The translations under genes and the position numbers were made by a program. From Gordoniibacillus chartarius (GTDB lineage: Bacteria > Bacillota > Bacilli > Paenibacillales > NBRC-103111): a DNA stretch of 64,000 nt. The stretch's first letter is position 1; each line of letters starts with the position of its first letter. Shown piece by piece: positions 43,276 through 53,454 of this stretch. Below the pieces are notes generated by a model, which saw only the letters and a list, made by a program, of their open reading frames with translations, did not search any database and had not been told where the DNA came from. The stretch is taken from positions 62,001 to 126,000 of the forward strand of contig NZ_JBHLWN010000060.1 in NCBI RefSeq assembly GCF_042432825.1. The letters run 5' to 3'.

Positions 43276-43467
43276 TTATGCCGTGTACTGCTTCGGTACG
43301 ATCCAGCTGGACAGGGCATACAGCAAAATAAGCGAGCCGCCGGTAAACAAGGTAGCGATGACGAGCAGGAGACGCAGCAGCGTTGCGTTGAGGCCGAAGC
43401 GCTCGGCCAGGCCTCCGCATAAGCCGGTTAAACGGCGGTTGTAAGCGGAACGGTACAGTCGGTTCAT
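43276..43467 (-). CDS. PspC-domain small membrane protein
   Basis: A 63-residue PspC protein: RLTGLCGGLAERFGLNATLL followed by one or two hydrophobic helices (LRLLLVIATLFTGGSLILLY) and WIVPKQ. In other bacteria PspC senses membrane stress; short single-domain forms like this are common in Bacillota, often in transporter or stress operons. GGAGG lies nine bases before ATG 43467. It is divergent from the YhfC-like gene. Confidence 0.9.
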   Translation of the reverse strand: MNRLYRSAYNRRLTGLCGGLAERFGLNATLLRLLLVIATLFTGGSLILLYALSSWIVPKQYTA

Positions 43468-43654
43468 ATATACATTCCTCCATTAGTTATGTGAATGGAA
43501 TTGCTTATGACTGTATTGTAGACCGCCCCGTCTCCGGCCGAAACGGACCCGCGGCGGTGCAGGTGCCCGGCCTTTGGTCGGGTCTTGCTTCGTTTGAACG
43601 AATGAAGACCCGTCAGCGTATTAATGGCATCGCGCACAGAAAGAAGGGGTTCCA

Positions 43655-44416
43655 ATGTCGTTTGCAACACTGCTTATCATTATTATCGTCGGCCTGCTCT
43701 GCATGGCGCTGCCGTTCGCAGCTATGGCCGTGCTGCGCCGAAGGTTCGGAATGAGTCTGCGGTGGAGAGTCGCTGCGATCGGAGCGCTGACGTTCTTCGT
43801 ATCGCAGATCGTCCTCCGGCTGCCGTGGCAAATTCCGCTCAATCAGTTGGCCGTCCAGAACGGCTGGACGAGCGGCGTTCCGTTCCTGCTGTTCGGCCTC
43901 GGCGCCGCGATTACGGCAGGCTTCTTCGAAGAAACCGGCCGCTACTTCGCCTACCGCTGGTTCGTCAAGCGGCCGGCCAAGGACGATGCGATAGCGCTCG
44001 GCCTTGGCCACGGCGGCATCGAGAGCGCTCTGCTTGTCGGCGTCAGTTCCATCTCTACAGGAGTGATGCTGTATCTGTTCGCGAACGGTGGATGGAACGT
44101 TCCGGCGGAGCAAGCGGCGGCCCTGCAGCCGCTGCTGGACCGGTTTGCGGGTACGGGATGGAGCCTGCAGCTTGTCGTGCTGCTGGAACGTATGAGTGCC
44201 GTAACCGCACACGTGGCGATGAGCGTGCTCGTGTACACCGCTTATGTCCGCCGCAGATGGATGCCATACTTTGCCGCTCTTGCCGTACATGTAGCGATTG
44301 ATGCGACGGCTGCCGTGCTAGCGGGACGTTTGCTTGTGCAGGAGAGCATCATTTTGCTGGTCGGCATCGTTTGTTTGTGGGGAATGATCCGCTGGTGGCG
44401 CCGGGCTGACGGTTAA
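43655..44416 (+). CDS. YhfC-family intramembrane protein
   Basis: A 253-residue polytopic membrane protein of the YhfC family, related to the CPBP-type intramembrane proteases. It has about seven helices and the motif TAGFFEETGRYFAYRWF (EExxR), with further conserved His residues in LGHGGIESALL and AHVAMS. These could make a metal site, though peptidase activity of this family is not proven. The ATG is preceded by AAGAAGGGG. It is followed by glnS, 99 bases on. Confidence 0.82.
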   Translation: MSFATLLIIIIVGLLCMALPFAAMAVLRRRFGMSLRWRVAAIGALTFFVSQIVLRLPWQIPLNQLAVQNGWTSGVPFLLFGLGAAITAGFFEETGRYFAYRWFVKRPAKDDAIALGLGHGGIESALLVGVSSISTGVMLYLFANGGWNVPAEQAAALQPLLDRFAGTGWSLQLVVLLERMSAVTAHVAMSVLVYTAYVRRRWMPYFAALAVHVAIDATAAVLAGRLLVQESIILLVGIVCLWGMIRWWRRADG

Positions 44417-44515
44417 TTTTGTGTGTATGGCCGTAAGGGCTTTGATTTCTGGGGTTCGGATTGTGTATGATAGTTGTTATATTCAAATCCGATTACGAAC
44501 TCAGGAGGAATGGCG

Positions 44516-46240
44516 ATGGAAGTGGAATCGAAAGCGGCGGCGCCGACCAATTTCATTAAACAGATCATTATGGAAGACTTGAAGAGCGGCCAGGTGCAAA
44601 CCGTCGTCACCCGCTTCCCGCCCGAGCCGAACGGGTATTTGCATATCGGCCATGCCAAGTCGATTTGGCTGAACTTTTCGCTCGCGGACGAGTTCGGCGG
44701 GAAGACGAATCTTCGCTTCGACGATACGAATCCGGTCAAGGAAGACGAGGAGTACGTGCGCTCCATTCAGGAGGACGTGAAGTGGCTGGGCTTCGAATGG
44801 GACGGGCTGTTCTTCGCTTCGGATTATTTTGACGAGATGTACGAGCGCGCCGTGCTGCTGATCAAGAAGGGCAAGGCTTATGTGGACGACCAGACGCCGG
44901 ATCAGATCCGCGAGACGCGCGGTACGCTGACGGAGCCGGGCAAAGAAAGTCCTTACCGCAACCGCAGCGTGGAGGAAAACCTCGACCTGTTCGAGCGGAT
45001 GCGGAAGGGCGAGTTCCGGAACGGCGAGCGGGTGCTGCGGGCGAAGATCGATATGGCATCGGGCAACATCAACCTGCGCGACCCGGTCATTTACCGGATT
45101 CTTCACGCGGCGCACCACAACACCGGGGACAAATGGTGCATTTACCCGATGTACGCATATGCGCATCCGCTCGAGGACGCGATCGAAGGTGTGACGCATT
45201 CGATCTGTACGACGGAGTTCGAGGAGCAGCGTCCGCTTTACGATTGGGTCGTGCGCGAGTGCGAAATGCCGCAGGTGCCGCATCAATACGAGTTCGGGAA
45301 GCTGAAGCTCGCCGACACGATTATGGGCAAGCGCTACTTGAAGCAGCTCGTGGACGAGAAGCGCGTGGACGGCTGGGACGATCCGCGCATGCCGACGATC
45401 TCGGGCCTTCGCCGCCGCGGCTACACGCCGGAGGCAATCCGCAATTTCTGCGCCGAGACCGGCGTTTCCAAGAGCGGAGGCGTGATCGATCTCATTTTCC
45501 TGGAAAATTTCGTGCGCGACGATCTGAAGCTGAAGGCCCCGCGGACGATGGCCGTACTGCAGCCGCTTAAGGTGGTCATTACGAATTATCCGGAAGGCCA
45601 GGTCGAGATGCTCGATGCGGAAAATAACACGGAAGCTCCGGAGATGGGCATCCGCCAAATTCCGTTCTCGCGGGAAATTTACGTGGAGCGGGACGATTTC
45701 ATGGAGGAGCCGGTCAAAGGCTACCACCGGCTGTTCCCGGGCAACGAAGTGCGGCTGAAGCATGCGTATTTCATCAAGTGCGAAGAGGTCGTCAAGAACG
45801 AGGCGGGCGAAGTTGTCGAGCTGCGCTGCACATACGACCCGGAGACGAAGAGCGGCAGCGGGTTTACGGGCCGCAAGGTGAAGGGGACGATCCATTGGGT
45901 CGAGGCGACGCAGGCGGTGCCGGCGGAGTTCCGGCTGTATGAGCCGCTCATGGCGAAGCAGGACGAAGCTGCGGCGGACGATGAGGAAGGCGAAGCGTAT
46001 GCGGCCGGTGCCGCGGGAGCGGAAGCCTCTTTCCTCGACAAGCTGAATCCGAAGTCGCTGGAGATCGTGCATGGCTTCGTCGAGCCGAACATGAAGGATG
46101 CGAAGGCGCATGATAAGTTTCAATTTTTCCGGCATGGGTACTTTAACGTGGATCCGAAGCATACGACGGCGGAGAAGCTCGTCTTCAACCGCATCGTATC
46201 GCTGAAGAGCTCGTTTGACCCTGGAGCCGGGGGCAAATAA
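44516..46240 (+). CDS. glnS: Glutaminyl-tRNA synthetase
   Basis: A 574-residue class I aminoacyl-tRNA synthetase that charges tRNA-Gln directly. The HIGH motif is at residues 43-46 (PPEPNGYLHIGHAKS), the family block KEDEEYVRSIQEDVKWLGFE follows, and the KMSKS-like loop reads IMGKRYL. Two C-terminal anticodon-binding beta-barrels include the NPKSLEIVHG stretch and end in NRIVSLKSSF. An Ala/Glu-rich loop (KQDEAAADDEEGEAYAAG) separates barrel segments. ATG 44516 is seven bases after AGGAGG; ATG 44510 is too close. Most Bacillota lack this enzyme and use GatCAB, so the gene was probably acquired by transfer at some time. Confidence 0.93.
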   Translation: MEVESKAAAPTNFIKQIIMEDLKSGQVQTVVTRFPPEPNGYLHIGHAKSIWLNFSLADEFGGKTNLRFDDTNPVKEDEEYVRSIQEDVKWLGFEWDGLFFASDYFDEMYERAVLLIKKGKAYVDDQTPDQIRETRGTLTEPGKESPYRNRSVEENLDLFERMRKGEFRNGERVLRAKIDMASGNINLRDPVIYRILHAAHHNTGDKWCIYPMYAYAHPLEDAIEGVTHSICTTEFEEQRPLYDWVVRECEMPQVPHQYEFGKLKLADTIMGKRYLKQLVDEKRVDGWDDPRMPTISGLRRRGYTPEAIRNFCAETGVSKSGGVIDLIFLENFVRDDLKLKAPRTMAVLQPLKVVITNYPEGQVEMLDAENNTEAPEMGIRQIPFSREIYVERDDFMEEPVKGYHRLFPGNEVRLKHAYFIKCEEVVKNEAGEVVELRCTYDPETKSGSGFTGRKVKGTIHWVEATQAVPAEFRLYEPLMAKQDEAAADDEEGEAYAAGAAGAEASFLDKLNPKSLEIVHGFVEPNMKDAKAHDKFQFFRHGYFNVDPKHTTAEKLVFNRIVSLKSSFDPGAGGK

Positions 46241-46244
46241 GGGG

Positions 46245-46276
46245 AAGCCGTGTCCTTAGGGGCGCGGCTTTATTTG
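46245..46276 (+). terminator. Intrinsic terminator of glnS
   Basis: AAGCCGTG pairs with CGCGGCTT (one G-T pair) with extra pairs in the loop, followed by TTTATTTG. Confidence 0.75.
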
Positions 46277-46475
46277 TGCGCAGCGGCAGGAATGATTATC
46301 CAATTATGGAACAATTGTTCCCGTTCCGGGGTATAAACGCTTCAACGATTATCGAATTTCGGAAAAATCGTTTGCGGTCCGCCCAAGATATGGTATTGTA
46401 AAGCTGTAAGATATAGCGAACAGGAACGACATGTCGAACCGTGCAGTTGCATGGTTGCATTGGGGGTACAGAGAG

Positions 46476-47207
46476 ATGGTCAACATTGGAACTTCGCCTT
46501 CCGGACAGCCGATTTACCGGCATGGCGAAAGGCAGACGCCGTTTCAGCTTGCGCTGGGCAACGAAGAGACGATCAAGGCGGTCGGCGAACATGTGGAGCA
46601 GTATATCGGACGGATTGCGGGCGTGTATCATGAAATGATTTCGGATCTCGTTCATCTGGATCTGTTCCTGGTAGCCCCGACGCCGGAACGCAATTTCTAT
46701 ACGCTGGTCACCTGCGGCATGAGCGATTTGCCGATGACGGTTCCGCCCGGTGCGGAAACGTACCGCTATGCCGAGCTGATGCTTGCGCTGCCGCCGACGT
46801 GGCGGTTCTCACAAGAGGATTTCAAGGACGAATCGTGCTACTGGCCGATCCGTCTGCTGAAGACGATGGCCCGGCTCCCCCATGAATACAATACATGGCT
46901 GCATTTGGGGCATACGGTTCCGAACGGAGATCCGGCGGAGCCTTATGCTGCCGGCACGAAGCTGAACGGTGTAATGCTGACGATTCCTGCGTCCTTGGAC
47001 AATGTGCCCGGTTTCTTCAAGCTGAAGCTGTCGGAGACGAAGACGGTTCACTTCTTCGGGCTGGTGCCGTTGTACGAGGAAGAGATGGCGTTCAAGCTGA
47101 AGCACGGGGCGGACAAGCTGTTCGAGAAGCTGGATCGGGCGGGCATAAGCGAGCTGCTTGATCCGCAGCGCAAATGCGTCTTGAGGAAGCGTTTTTGGTT
47201 CTGGTGA
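46476..47207 (+). CDS. Suppressor-of-fused (SUFU) domain protein
   Basis: A 243-residue protein filled by a SUFU-like domain: LDLFLVAPTPERNFYTLVTC, MTVPPGAETYRYAELMLALP, then LPHEYNTWLHLGHTVPNGDP and FFGLVPLYEEEMAFKLKHGA. In bacteria this domain is frequent in immunity or toxin-associated proteins and in genes of unknown function; no toxin lies nearby here. ATG 46476 is supported by GGGGGT about eight bases upstream; an alternative ATG at 46431 has only AGGA before it. No signal peptide. Confidence 0.78.
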   Translation: MVNIGTSPSGQPIYRHGERQTPFQLALGNEETIKAVGEHVEQYIGRIAGVYHEMISDLVHLDLFLVAPTPERNFYTLVTCGMSDLPMTVPPGAETYRYAELMLALPPTWRFSQEDFKDESCYWPIRLLKTMARLPHEYNTWLHLGHTVPNGDPAEPYAAGTKLNGVMLTIPASLDNVPGFFKLKLSETKTVHFFGLVPLYEEEMAFKLKHGADKLFEKLDRAGISELLDPQRKCVLRKRFWFW

Positions 47208-47233
47208 CAGAGATCCGATTGGCAAGCCAAAGT

Positions 47234-47277
47234 AAAGCAATGCTGGTCCCGCAGCGGCCGGCATTGCTTTGTTTTTT
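47234..47277 (+). terminator. Intrinsic terminator of the SUFU gene
   Basis: AAAGCAATGC pairs with GCATTGCTTT, extended by TGG/CCG inside, then GTTTTTTG. Confidence 0.92.
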
Positions 47278-47340
47278 GCTGTGCGGGTATCAAGAGCGTG
47301 AAATTGCCTGCTTGATCGCAGGGATTTCCCCCGACGTACC

Positions 47341-47417
47341 GCTTCGGTAAGAAGCAACAATAGCCGAATTCCCCTCCCCACCGCAGAAGGAGTAGCTTCT
47401 GTGATCATAGCTGCGGT
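47341..47417 (+). other. Possible structured leader before the surface-protein operon
   Basis: The 376 bases between the terminator and the 1917-residue protein contain three nested or adjacent stems: GCTTC/GAAGC (47341-47355), CAGAAG/CTTCTG (47384-47401) and ACCGCAG/CTGCGGT (47380-47417). The last two share bases and could be alternative folds. No known riboswitch core was recognised. The AT-rich remainder (47480-47632) probably holds the promoter, but no clear hexamer pair was found. Confidence 0.3.
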
Positions 47418-47653
47418 GCGCCTGATCCCACCCATGCATTTTCCCGGAGCCTGTCCGTACGGCAAGCCTTGCATGGCATTACATATGTTTTTCATTTGTA
47501 ATATTTTGGTATATATGGGCTTAATAAAAAAAGTATTCCCGATACGTGTCGATCAGTGTAAAATGAAGTGGGACTATTTTACCAATACGCGAAACATAAG
47601 GAAGTATCGAGAATCATAACAGACAAATAACGATGGAAAGGGAGGGATTGATT

Positions 47654-50600
47654 TTGCGCAAGTCGCGAAAAGCCCGCAAACGCCAGTCTGCCGCCCAGCA
47701 GCGCAAGCTGAAGGCCGCTCGGTACGTGCCGGCCAAAGCCATTACAGGACTTTCCGCAGCGCTGGGCGTCGCCTTTACTTTAGCGGTTTTGCCAGCGCAT
47801 GCCGCTACTCCCTCGACTGGGGAAATCTTGATCAAAAATTCGACAAGCCCCGGGGTACCCGGCGAAAATAATTTCCGTTATTTCTCCCCGGCTTCCTTGA
47901 CGGAGGGGGTCGATACCGGAACGCTCTACTCAGGCAACAGTACGGTGGTCCAGCCGAACGGCAGCATGAGCAACTGGAAGGCCACCTTCCGTATGTCGCT
48001 CAGCGCCGTACAGCAAGCCGTTGACAAAGGCGATATGAGGGTTCAGGTCAACTTCGACGGCCGAAGCTTTGACAACTGGGACAACGATTTGCTCGAGGCC
48101 GCCATCCGGTCGATTGATCCTTTCGGCACGGCTACGAAGTTGATCGGCTATGGTGAAGACGAGGGGAGCGACGAATTCAACAACGTCATGGACTGGAAAA
48201 CGATCAACTCCCCTTGGTTTAACCTCGCCCCCGGCACGCGGGATATCGAGCTCTATTTTTATTCGACGGATGGGGAGACTGGCGACAACCTGACCGGCGT
48301 AAGAAACATTCAGGTTTATTTGGCCGATCAGCTTGCGCCGAAGCTGAGCAAAGTTACCGTAAACAATGCCCCGGGAACTTATAAAGCGGGAGATACGATT
48401 ACGTTCAACCTGCAGTTCGATGAGCCGGTCAAGGTGAACACGGCTTTGAAAATTCCGATGAACTCCGGCGGACAAGCGGTGTACCAGAGCGGCAATTTGA
48501 CGAATACGCTGACTTATACATATACCGTGGGAGCGACCGATCAGCAGAGCGCCTTCAACCTGCAGGGCGGCAGCGCTCTGAATACGGCAAGCAACATGCT
48601 TTACATAACCGATTTGGCCGGTAATGCACTTAGTGAGCAGACGAGCGGCTTTGCCACGGATTTTACGGCGAAAAGCATTGCCGTCGACGGAGGACCGCCG
48701 CAGATCGCCCAAATTACGGCAAGCAAGTCGAATACGGCGCTGAAGGCAGGCGACACCGTAGATCTAACCGTAAGATTTGGCGAAACCGTGAATGTCTCGG
48801 GATCGGCGAGCTCCATCATGCTGCAGCTGAATAACGGCGCGTCGGTGCCGGCGCTTAGCGTCGGGAACGGCTTGAACGAGCTGAATTTCCGGTACACGGT
48901 CGCCGCAAGCGGCCAGGATACGGCTCAACTGGCGGTAACAGGCTTGACGGGCGGAACGATCACGGATCCGGCGGGGAACGCTCTGGTGCGGACGATTCAA
49001 GGCAGTCAGCTGACGGGGCTGCGCGTCGATACGACGGCGCCTGCGGTGCAAATCGCCGCTCCCCCTGCGACATACGGCAAGTCTGTAAGCCTGAACGTCG
49101 CGGTTACGGATGCAAACGGCTCCGGCCCGAAATCGTTCCGGTACTATTGGTCTGCCGATGCGAATCCGCCTGCCGATTGGGGCGCAAGCGGGATCGGCGA
49201 GGTGCTTACGGACAGCTTAAACATTCCTTCTCCAACCGGTGTTACCGGGGAGTACTACTTGCATGTGCGCGGCTATGACAGCGTTGGGAACAGCAAGGAC
49301 GGCAAAGTCAAGGTGTTCTTGGACAACTCGGCGCCGACGGTCACGTTCACGCCGGACGGGAGCGCTCTGTTTGCGAAAAGCCACTCCGTAACGGTTCGGG
49401 CAGCCGATGCGCAAGCCGGTCTGAACGGCACAGGCTTCCAGTATCAGTGGCTGTCCGGCGGAGCTGCAATCGACGAGTCCGGCTGGCGCACCGACGGAAG
49501 CCTAGGGACGGCGCTGGCATCGGCGCCGACCGGCGCTTCCGCCACGGGCCGCTGGAAACTTGCCGTGCGCTTGACGGATCAGGCGGGGAATACGGCCGAT
49601 GCCGTGTCGCTGCCCTTCGAGGTGGATCGGACCGGTCCGCAAATTACGGTGACGCCGGACGGCAGTATATCGTACAAGAAGAGCTACGCTATTCGTGCTG
49701 AGGCGCTTGACGCTGCAGGCGTGCAGTCGGTTTCCTATCAATGGTCCGACAGCGGCGCAACTCCGGATGCTAACGATTCAGGCTGGCTGCTGACAGCCGG
49801 GGACGGCACGATCGGGACGATGCCCGTTCATGAAGAACAGTCTTACCTGCACATCAAGGCCGTCGATGCGGCGGGCAACGTTGCTTACACGCAGAAGACG
49901 TTCCGCTTCGATTTAACCGCACCGACAGTTGCCTTCGAACCGAACGGCTCGGGCATTCCGGCCAAGAGCGCTTCTCCGGCCGTCACCATTCTCGATCCGG
50001 GCGGCAAGAACGCGGTAACTTCCTACTATCAGTGGAAGCCGCTTAACGAGGCTGTTCAGGAAGCGGATTGGAGGCCGGTCGACTCCACAGGCTTTGTAAA
50101 AACAGGCGGAGACGGTCTATGGGTACTGCATGTGAAGGCGACGGATGCGGAAGGAAATTCGGCGCAGGCCCAAAGCGAGCCGTTCCTGCTCGACAACAGC
50201 GCACCGATCGGAAGCTTAGAGGCCGTTAAGCCGTTTACGAACGTTCCGGCGGCCCGGGTCCGGCTGCTGACACAGGAGCCGTTCGAGCGCCGAAACCAGC
50301 TGCAATATCAGCTGTCGACCGACGGAGGGGCGAGCTGGAGCCCGTGGAGCGGTTTCGTCGACGAGACGGATGTGACACTCCCAGACCTGGAGGGCAGATA
50401 CACGATTTTGTTGAAGCTCCGGGACTATTCAGGCAACGAAAGCGGCGTATATTCGACTGCGATTGTACTGGACAAGACGAAGCCTGCCGCAACCGTCCAA
50501 TACAGCACGACCGGCTGGACGAAGTCGCCGGTTACGGCGAGCCTGACGAATTTGCAGGACCCCGGCGGCAGCGCGTCCGACAAGATCAAGATCGTAAGCA

Positions 50601-53407
50601 GCGGCGGAAGCACGCATACGTTTACGGCGAACGGAGCATTTGATTTCGTTATCGAAGACGAAGCGGGGAATCGGGAAACCGTTACGGCGCAAGTCGGCAA
50701 TATCTACGACGAGACGGTAACGGTCCGCATGAATCCGGAAGGAAGCCCGACGCCGGCGAAATCCGCGCTCATCGAGGTTACCGTAGACAATTCCTCCGGC
50801 GAAGCCGTCGATCCTAAGCTGCAATACCAATGGAGCAGAGAGTTGACTCCTGCCGACGATCAGTGGGTATCCGCCGCTACGACCGCTTGGGATCATCCGG
50901 CGGACAACCTGCATGCCGAGCTGGAGCTAGTAGAGGCCGACGGCGTTTCTGTTACGAAGGACGTATACAGGTTTATGGCTTCGGGCGGCGACGGGAGCTG
51001 GTATTTGCACGTGAAAGCGGTCGACCGCGGCGATCTGCCTACGGTGCGCACGAGCCAGGCGGTTGTTCTGGACAATACGGCGCCGCAAGCGGCGGTAGTC
51101 TACAGTCCCGCTCCGGGAACGCCTACAGGCAACCCGGTCGTGGCTCGTCTGCAATCTGCGGAGAATATCGCGATCACGCAGCCGGCAAGCGGTGACAATT
51201 ATTACGTCTTTGAGCAAAACGGCTCCTTCACGTTCAACTTCCGTGACGCCGCAGGCAACGCCGGTACGGCGGAAGCGAATGTCGATTGGATCGATCCGGC
51301 TCTGAAAACCGTAAGCATTGCCTATTCGACGTTAGCGCCTACGAACGGCCCGGTAACCGTGACCATCTCGGCGAACGGAGATCCGGCCAAGGAGCTTGTC
51401 CAGGTGTTGTTTCCGGACAGTATGAGACCGCAGCTCATCGAGCAGAGCGTGACCCAGGCCGTCTATCAGGTTGAAGACAACGGAAGCTTTAGCGTGCTGT
51501 GGAAATATGCCGGCTCCGCCGAGCTCGAAGCTCCGCTGCAAGGGCAGGTTACGAATATCGACAAGGAAGCTCCTTCCGCGTCGTTAACCTACAGCCGAAC
51601 GGGCTGGACGAATCAGAACGTGTCCGTTACGGCGAATGTTTATGACAACGCCGGCCAAGTCACGCTCATCGAAGGCGGCAGTCAAGGCTTTACCCATCTG
51701 TTTACGGAAAACGGCGAGCGGACCTTTATTTTCCGCGACCAGGCGGGCAACGAGGGCCGTGCTACGGCTGCCGTGTACGGTATCGATAAGCTGCCGCCGA
51801 CAGCGCGGATCGAGTACAGTGTGCCTGCAAACCAATGGACGAACGGAGAGGTCGTCGCCACGCTTATTATGGACGAGCAGCAGGGACAATCGCCGCAGCG
51901 GGTCATCAACAACAACGGCAGTCCGACGTATACGTTCAAGGACAACGGCGAATTCACGTTCGTCGTCCAGGATGAGGCCGGCAACACCCAGACGTTCAAG
52001 GCGTCGGTCGCCAATATTGACCGAACCGCACCGACGGCAACCGTCGTATACGACCGGGATCCCGCCCGCAAAACAAGGGAAGCGGTGACCGCGTCGATCC
52101 GCTTCGGCCCGGATCAAAGCCCGATAGCCGTAACGAATAATGCTGGCGGCCTGTCTTACACGTTTACGGAGAACGGCACGTTCACATTCGAGTATAAGGA
52201 TGCGGCAGGCAATACGGATACGGTCACGGCGGTAGTCAGCAATATCGACCGGGAGGGGCCGACGGCGGAGCTCAGCTATTCGCGCGTCATGGCGACCAAT
52301 AAGGACGTCGTGGTGACGATTCAGCCGAGCGAGCCTGTCACGATCTTGACCAATAGCGGGCGGAAGGATTACACGTTCACCCAGAACGGTACGTTCGATT
52401 TCGTGATGGTCGACGAGGCTGGCAATCAGGGGACGGTTACTGCTGACGTTTACTGGATCGACAAGCAAGCGCCGACAGGAAGCTTGGCGTACAGCACGAC
52501 AGCGCCGACAAGCGAGCCGGTCGTCGTCACGCTTACGGCGGATGAGCCGATCTATGTGACGAACAACCAAACGAAGCCGCAGCGGGTATTTTATCAAAAC
52601 GGCAGCTACGTCTTTACGTTCATGGATAAGGTCGGCAACACCTCCAGCGTAACGGCTGTCGTATCCAATATCGACAGCACACCGCCGGAGGCAAACGTGA
52701 CGTACAGCACAACCGGGCTGACGAACGAGCCGGTCATTGCGACAGTCAGCTCGAACGAGCCGTTTACCGTCGTAAACAACGGGGGCAGCACGCAGTATCG
52801 TTTTACCGATAACGGCGTCTTTACGTTCGTTATCAGGGACGCACTCGGTAACACGACTTCCGTCGACGCCAAGGTCAGCAACATTGACCGAACGCCGCCT
52901 CGGCTGAAGCCGGGAACGACTCAGCCGCTCGTGTTCAAGCAGAACGGTGCGTTCTCGCTGGCCGATGTACAGGCGCTGGACGAGCGGGACGGCGATCTGA
53001 CCTCGCAAATCTCGGTAAACTTGAACGGCTTCGATATCGCCCGGCCGGGCACTTATACGGTAGAGTACAGCGTCAGCGACCGGGCTGGAAATACGGCGAA
53101 GCTGCAGCGGACCGTAACGGTGGTAGGCATGAACGAGAAGCAGCTGTTCATCAACGGCGAGCTTGTCGGCAATCAGCCGATAACGGTGGCGGGCGCGAAG
53201 GTGAAATTTGAATTTGTGAACGCGGAAGGCGAGTTGAACGTGATGTGGAAGAAAGGCCGGCTGACGCGCGGCGAGATGAAGAACGACGCCTTCGAGCTCG
53301 CAGGCACGGAGCTGACGGCCCCGGTGCTCGGCTGGTACACCTTCTATATACAGGATCAGGAACGGTCGACGAAGCTTGTCCACGTCTATATCAGCTCGTT
53401 GCAATAG
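47654..53407 (+). CDS. Very large exported Ig-repeat surface protein
   Basis: A 1917-residue protein with a long, basic signal peptide (ALGVAFTLAVLPAHA near residues 45-60). Residues 60-225 form a unique N-terminal domain. Two Ig-like modules (DTITFNLQFDEPVKV type) follow, then several modules ending YLHVRGYDSVGNSK or like it, with the phrase TFTPDGSALFAKSHSVTV. From about residue 939 come nine similar repeats of 75-95 residues, each with AYSTTAPTSEP, TFTENGTFTF and VSNID patterns. A DUF5011-like module (ADVQALDERDGDLTSQISVN) and a 90-residue tail close the protein. TTG 47654 follows GGGAGGG. No anchor (SLH, LPXTG) is seen, so it may be held by the next gene product. Confidence 0.82.
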   Translation: MRKSRKARKRQSAAQQRKLKAARYVPAKAITGLSAALGVAFTLAVLPAHAATPSTGEILIKNSTSPGVPGENNFRYFSPASLTEGVDTGTLYSGNSTVVQPNGSMSNWKATFRMSLSAVQQAVDKGDMRVQVNFDGRSFDNWDNDLLEAAIRSIDPFGTATKLIGYGEDEGSDEFNNVMDWKTINSPWFNLAPGTRDIELYFYSTDGETGDNLTGVRNIQVYLADQLAPKLSKVTVNNAPGTYKAGDTITFNLQFDEPVKVNTALKIPMNSGGQAVYQSGNLTNTLTYTYTVGATDQQSAFNLQGGSALNTASNMLYITDLAGNALSEQTSGFATDFTAKSIAVDGGPPQIAQITASKSNTALKAGDTVDLTVRFGETVNVSGSASSIMLQLNNGASVPALSVGNGLNELNFRYTVAASGQDTAQLAVTGLTGGTITDPAGNALVRTIQGSQLTGLRVDTTAPAVQIAAPPATYGKSVSLNVAVTDANGSGPKSFRYYWSADANPPADWGASGIGEVLTDSLNIPSPTGVTGEYYLHVRGYDSVGNSKDGKVKVFLDNSAPTVTFTPDGSALFAKSHSVTVRAADAQAGLNGTGFQYQWLSGGAAIDESGWRTDGSLGTALASAPTGASATGRWKLAVRLTDQAGNTADAVSLPFEVDRTGPQITVTPDGSISYKKSYAIRAEALDAAGVQSVSYQWSDSGATPDANDSGWLLTAGDGTIGTMPVHEEQSYLHIKAVDAAGNVAYTQKTFRFDLTAPTVAFEPNGSGIPAKSASPAVTILDPGGKNAVTSYYQWKPLNEAVQEADWRPVDSTGFVKTGGDGLWVLHVKATDAEGNSAQAQSEPFLLDNSAPIGSLEAVKPFTNVPAARVRLLTQEPFERRNQLQYQLSTDGGASWSPWSGFVDETDVTLPDLEGRYTILLKLRDYSGNESGVYSTAIVLDKTKPAATVQYSTTGWTKSPVTASLTNLQDPGGSASDKIKIVSSGGSTHTFTANGAFDFVIEDEAGNRETVTAQVGNIYDETVTVRMNPEGSPTPAKSALIEVTVDNSSGEAVDPKLQYQWSRELTPADDQWVSAATTAWDHPADNLHAELELVEADGVSVTKDVYRFMASGGDGSWYLHVKAVDRGDLPTVRTSQAVVLDNTAPQAAVVYSPAPGTPTGNPVVARLQSAENIAITQPASGDNYYVFEQNGSFTFNFRDAAGNAGTAEANVDWIDPALKTVSIAYSTLAPTNGPVTVTISANGDPAKELVQVLFPDSMRPQLIEQSVTQAVYQVEDNGSFSVLWKYAGSAELEAPLQGQVTNIDKEAPSASLTYSRTGWTNQNVSVTANVYDNAGQVTLIEGGSQGFTHLFTENGERTFIFRDQAGNEGRATAAVYGIDKLPPTARIEYSVPANQWTNGEVVATLIMDEQQGQSPQRVINNNGSPTYTFKDNGEFTFVVQDEAGNTQTFKASVANIDRTAPTATVVYDRDPARKTREAVTASIRFGPDQSPIAVTNNAGGLSYTFTENGTFTFEYKDAAGNTDTVTAVVSNIDREGPTAELSYSRVMATNKDVVVTIQPSEPVTILTNSGRKDYTFTQNGTFDFVMVDEAGNQGTVTADVYWIDKQAPTGSLAYSTTAPTSEPVVVTLTADEPIYVTNNQTKPQRVFYQNGSYVFTFMDKVGNTSSVTAVVSNIDSTPPEANVTYSTTGLTNEPVIATVSSNEPFTVVNNGGSTQYRFTDNGVFTFVIRDALGNTTSVDAKVSNIDRTPPRLKPGTTQPLVFKQNGAFSLADVQALDERDGDLTSQISVNLNGFDIARPGTYTVEYSVSDRAGNTAKLQRTVTVVGMNEKQLFINGELVGNQPITVAGAKVKFEFVNAEGELNVMWKKGRLTRGEMKNDAFELAGTELTAPVLGWYTFYIQDQERSTKLVHVYISSLQ

Positions 53408-53454
53408 CACATTTGACAATACGTTCACGATAAATAAATTTAAGGGGAAAACCG

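Noticed and set aside
44501..46162. 553-codon minus-strand frame opposite glnS
   Set aside because: Shadow frame; glnS on the plus strand is unmistakable.
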